Shown: positions 63,257 to 64,000 of the stretch, in pieces
How the letters are laid out: each line of letters begins with the position of its first letter
How positions within the stretch are numbered: position 1 is the stretch's first letter
From: Palsa-506 sp963836355
Lineage (GTDB): Bacteria > Actinomycetota > Actinomycetes > Streptosporangiales > Streptosporangiaceae
Length of the DNA: 64,000 bases
Direction of reading: 5' to 3'
NCBI GenBank assembly: GCA_963836355.1
Contig: CAWIJO010000001.1
Location: 66,107-130,106, forward strand
Made by a program: the position numbers and the translations under genes
Notes under the pieces: generated by a model
Database searches by the model: none
Told to the model about the DNA's origin: nothing
Seen by the model: the letters and a program-made list of their open reading frames with translations, nothing else

Positions 63257-63991
63257 ATGGAAACCGCTCCACTGAAGTCCTTCGCTACTTGGGCGCGCAC
63301 CGCGCTCATCCGCGAAGTGACGGCCCGCATCGCCGTCGTACTGGCCCCGGCGTCACCAGAGCGCGTCGAGCAACCGAATGCGGTCGCCGCGTTGGAGAAG
63401 GCCGTCGGGCTGCCGGCGGGGCGAGACGGGGCACGCCGCCGTCGCGGACAAGGTCGCCTACACCTGGTTCAACCGCATCATCGCGCTGCGCTTCCTGGAT
63501 GCCAACGGATACACCGGCCTGGGCGTCGTCTCGCCACAAGCGGGTGGGAGGGCGGGCAGCCCGAAGTGCTCGCCGAAGCGAAGCGCGGAAACATCGACGC
63601 CGACGCCGTGACCAACAAGCGCACCGTTGAAGCGATCACGGGTCTGTTCAACGGCACTCGACGCAGCGACGACCCGCAGGGCGAGGCGTACGCGCTGCTG
63701 CTCGCCGAGTACTGCCGCCACTGGAACCGTGCAATGCCGTTCATGTTCGAGCGCGAGGGCGACTACACCGAGCTGCTCATCCCTGCGAATCTGTTCGCCG
63801 ACGACTCCGTCCTCAACCGCGCGGTCGCCGTGCTCACCGAGGAGGTCTGCCAGGACGTCGAGGTCATCGGCTGGCTCTACCAGTTCTACATCTCCGAGCG
63901 CAAGGACGAGGTCTTCGCCGGGTTCAAGAAGAACAAGAAGGCCGGCCCCGCCGAGATCCCCGCCGCCACCCAGCTCTTCACCCCGCACTGA
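63257..63991 (+). pseudogene. pglX: BREX type 1 DNA methyltransferase PglX, N-terminal part, frameshifted
   Basis: METAPLKSFATWARTALIRE, then NAVAALEKAVGLPAG, a shift near 63415 to VADKVAYTWFNRIIALRFLD, a return near 63545 with RGNIDADAVTNKRTVEAITG, then LLAEYCRHWNRAMPFMFERE, IGWLYQFYISERKDEVFAGF and AEIPAATQLFTPH is the N-terminus of PglX/BrxX adenine methyltransferase. The frame stops right after TPH at 63991 instead of continuing WIVRYL, so another frame change or truncation occurs nine bases before the window ends. In type 1 BREX, PglX methylates the host site and is essential for defence. Confidence 0.75.
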
Positions 63992-64000
63992 GCAATATGA

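Noticed and set aside
1..64000. CRISPR array or rRNA genes
   Set aside because: No regularly spaced direct repeats with unique spacers and no conserved rRNA sequence were seen.

Overview
The window is high-GC DNA (about 70% by eye) with actinobacterial codon use, GTG/TTG starts and actinobacterial gene families: 2TM-domain protein, DUF574 methyltransferase, DUF2637/Spd, XRE-DUF5919 regulators, a TraA-like MobF relaxase and AICE-type prim-pol/Xis genes. I place it in the Actinomycetota but cannot name a genus. It reads as a chromosomal island or integrative/plasmid-derived element full of insertions and decaying genes. No rRNA gene, complete tRNA or CRISPR array is visible.

Layout. 1-11 kb: the 3' end of an ABC-2 permease, metal and solute transport genes (a P1B-type ATPase with a C-terminal hemerythrin domain, a CDF transporter, a DMT transporter), an MDR dehydrogenase, a DUF433/DUF5615 toxin-antitoxin-like pair, and relics of IS630, IS256, a cation ATPase and a methyltransferase. 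11-19 kb: two near-identical IS110 copies bracket an arylsulfatase; tRNA-3'-end-like attachment scars lie beside a repeated 20-bp motif. 19-22 kb: unrecognised genes and an IS256 relic. 22.7-30 kb: a four-gene minus-strand operon, XRE/TPR regulator - TIR protein - P-loop protein - membrane protein. The TIR gene is intact, the P-loop gene is split by an IS4-family element, and three of the four genes carry frameshifts. The TIR C-terminus and the P-loop protein N-terminus share a short G-x-VHAG-x-G-x-x-Y motif, suggesting partner recognition. This is my best candidate for an undescribed immune-type system.

30.5-42 kb: an AICE/plasmid-like replication and transfer block on the minus strand (excisionase, prim-pol, coupling ATPase, Spd). 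Its coupling-protein gene is split by a 3.8-kb three-gene tyrosine-recombinase element. 42-50 kb: paralogous XRE-DUF5919 regulators, a Nudix hydrolase, a methyltransferase-HD pair, a MazF-like toxin with only an antitoxin tail, and a LuxR/NB-ARC regulator. 50-53 kb: an IS1182 element inside an NB-ARC/TPR relic. 53-58 kb: an intact 1458-residue MobF relaxase-helicase and a small companion. 58.5-64 kb: the start of a type 1 BREX phage-defence operon (brxA, brxB, brxC, pglX) with brxC and pglX broken by several frameshifts, leaving the window before the rest of the system.

How the genes fit together. The prim-pol, Xis, Spd, coupling protein and relaxase would form a mobilisation module, but no integrase lies beside xis and the coupling gene is disrupted, so this copy looks immobile. 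The TIR operon and BREX are defence cargo that also looks inactive. Frameshifts with well-preserved flanking protein sequence recur in more than ten genes, so either recent decay or indel errors in the sequence must be considered.
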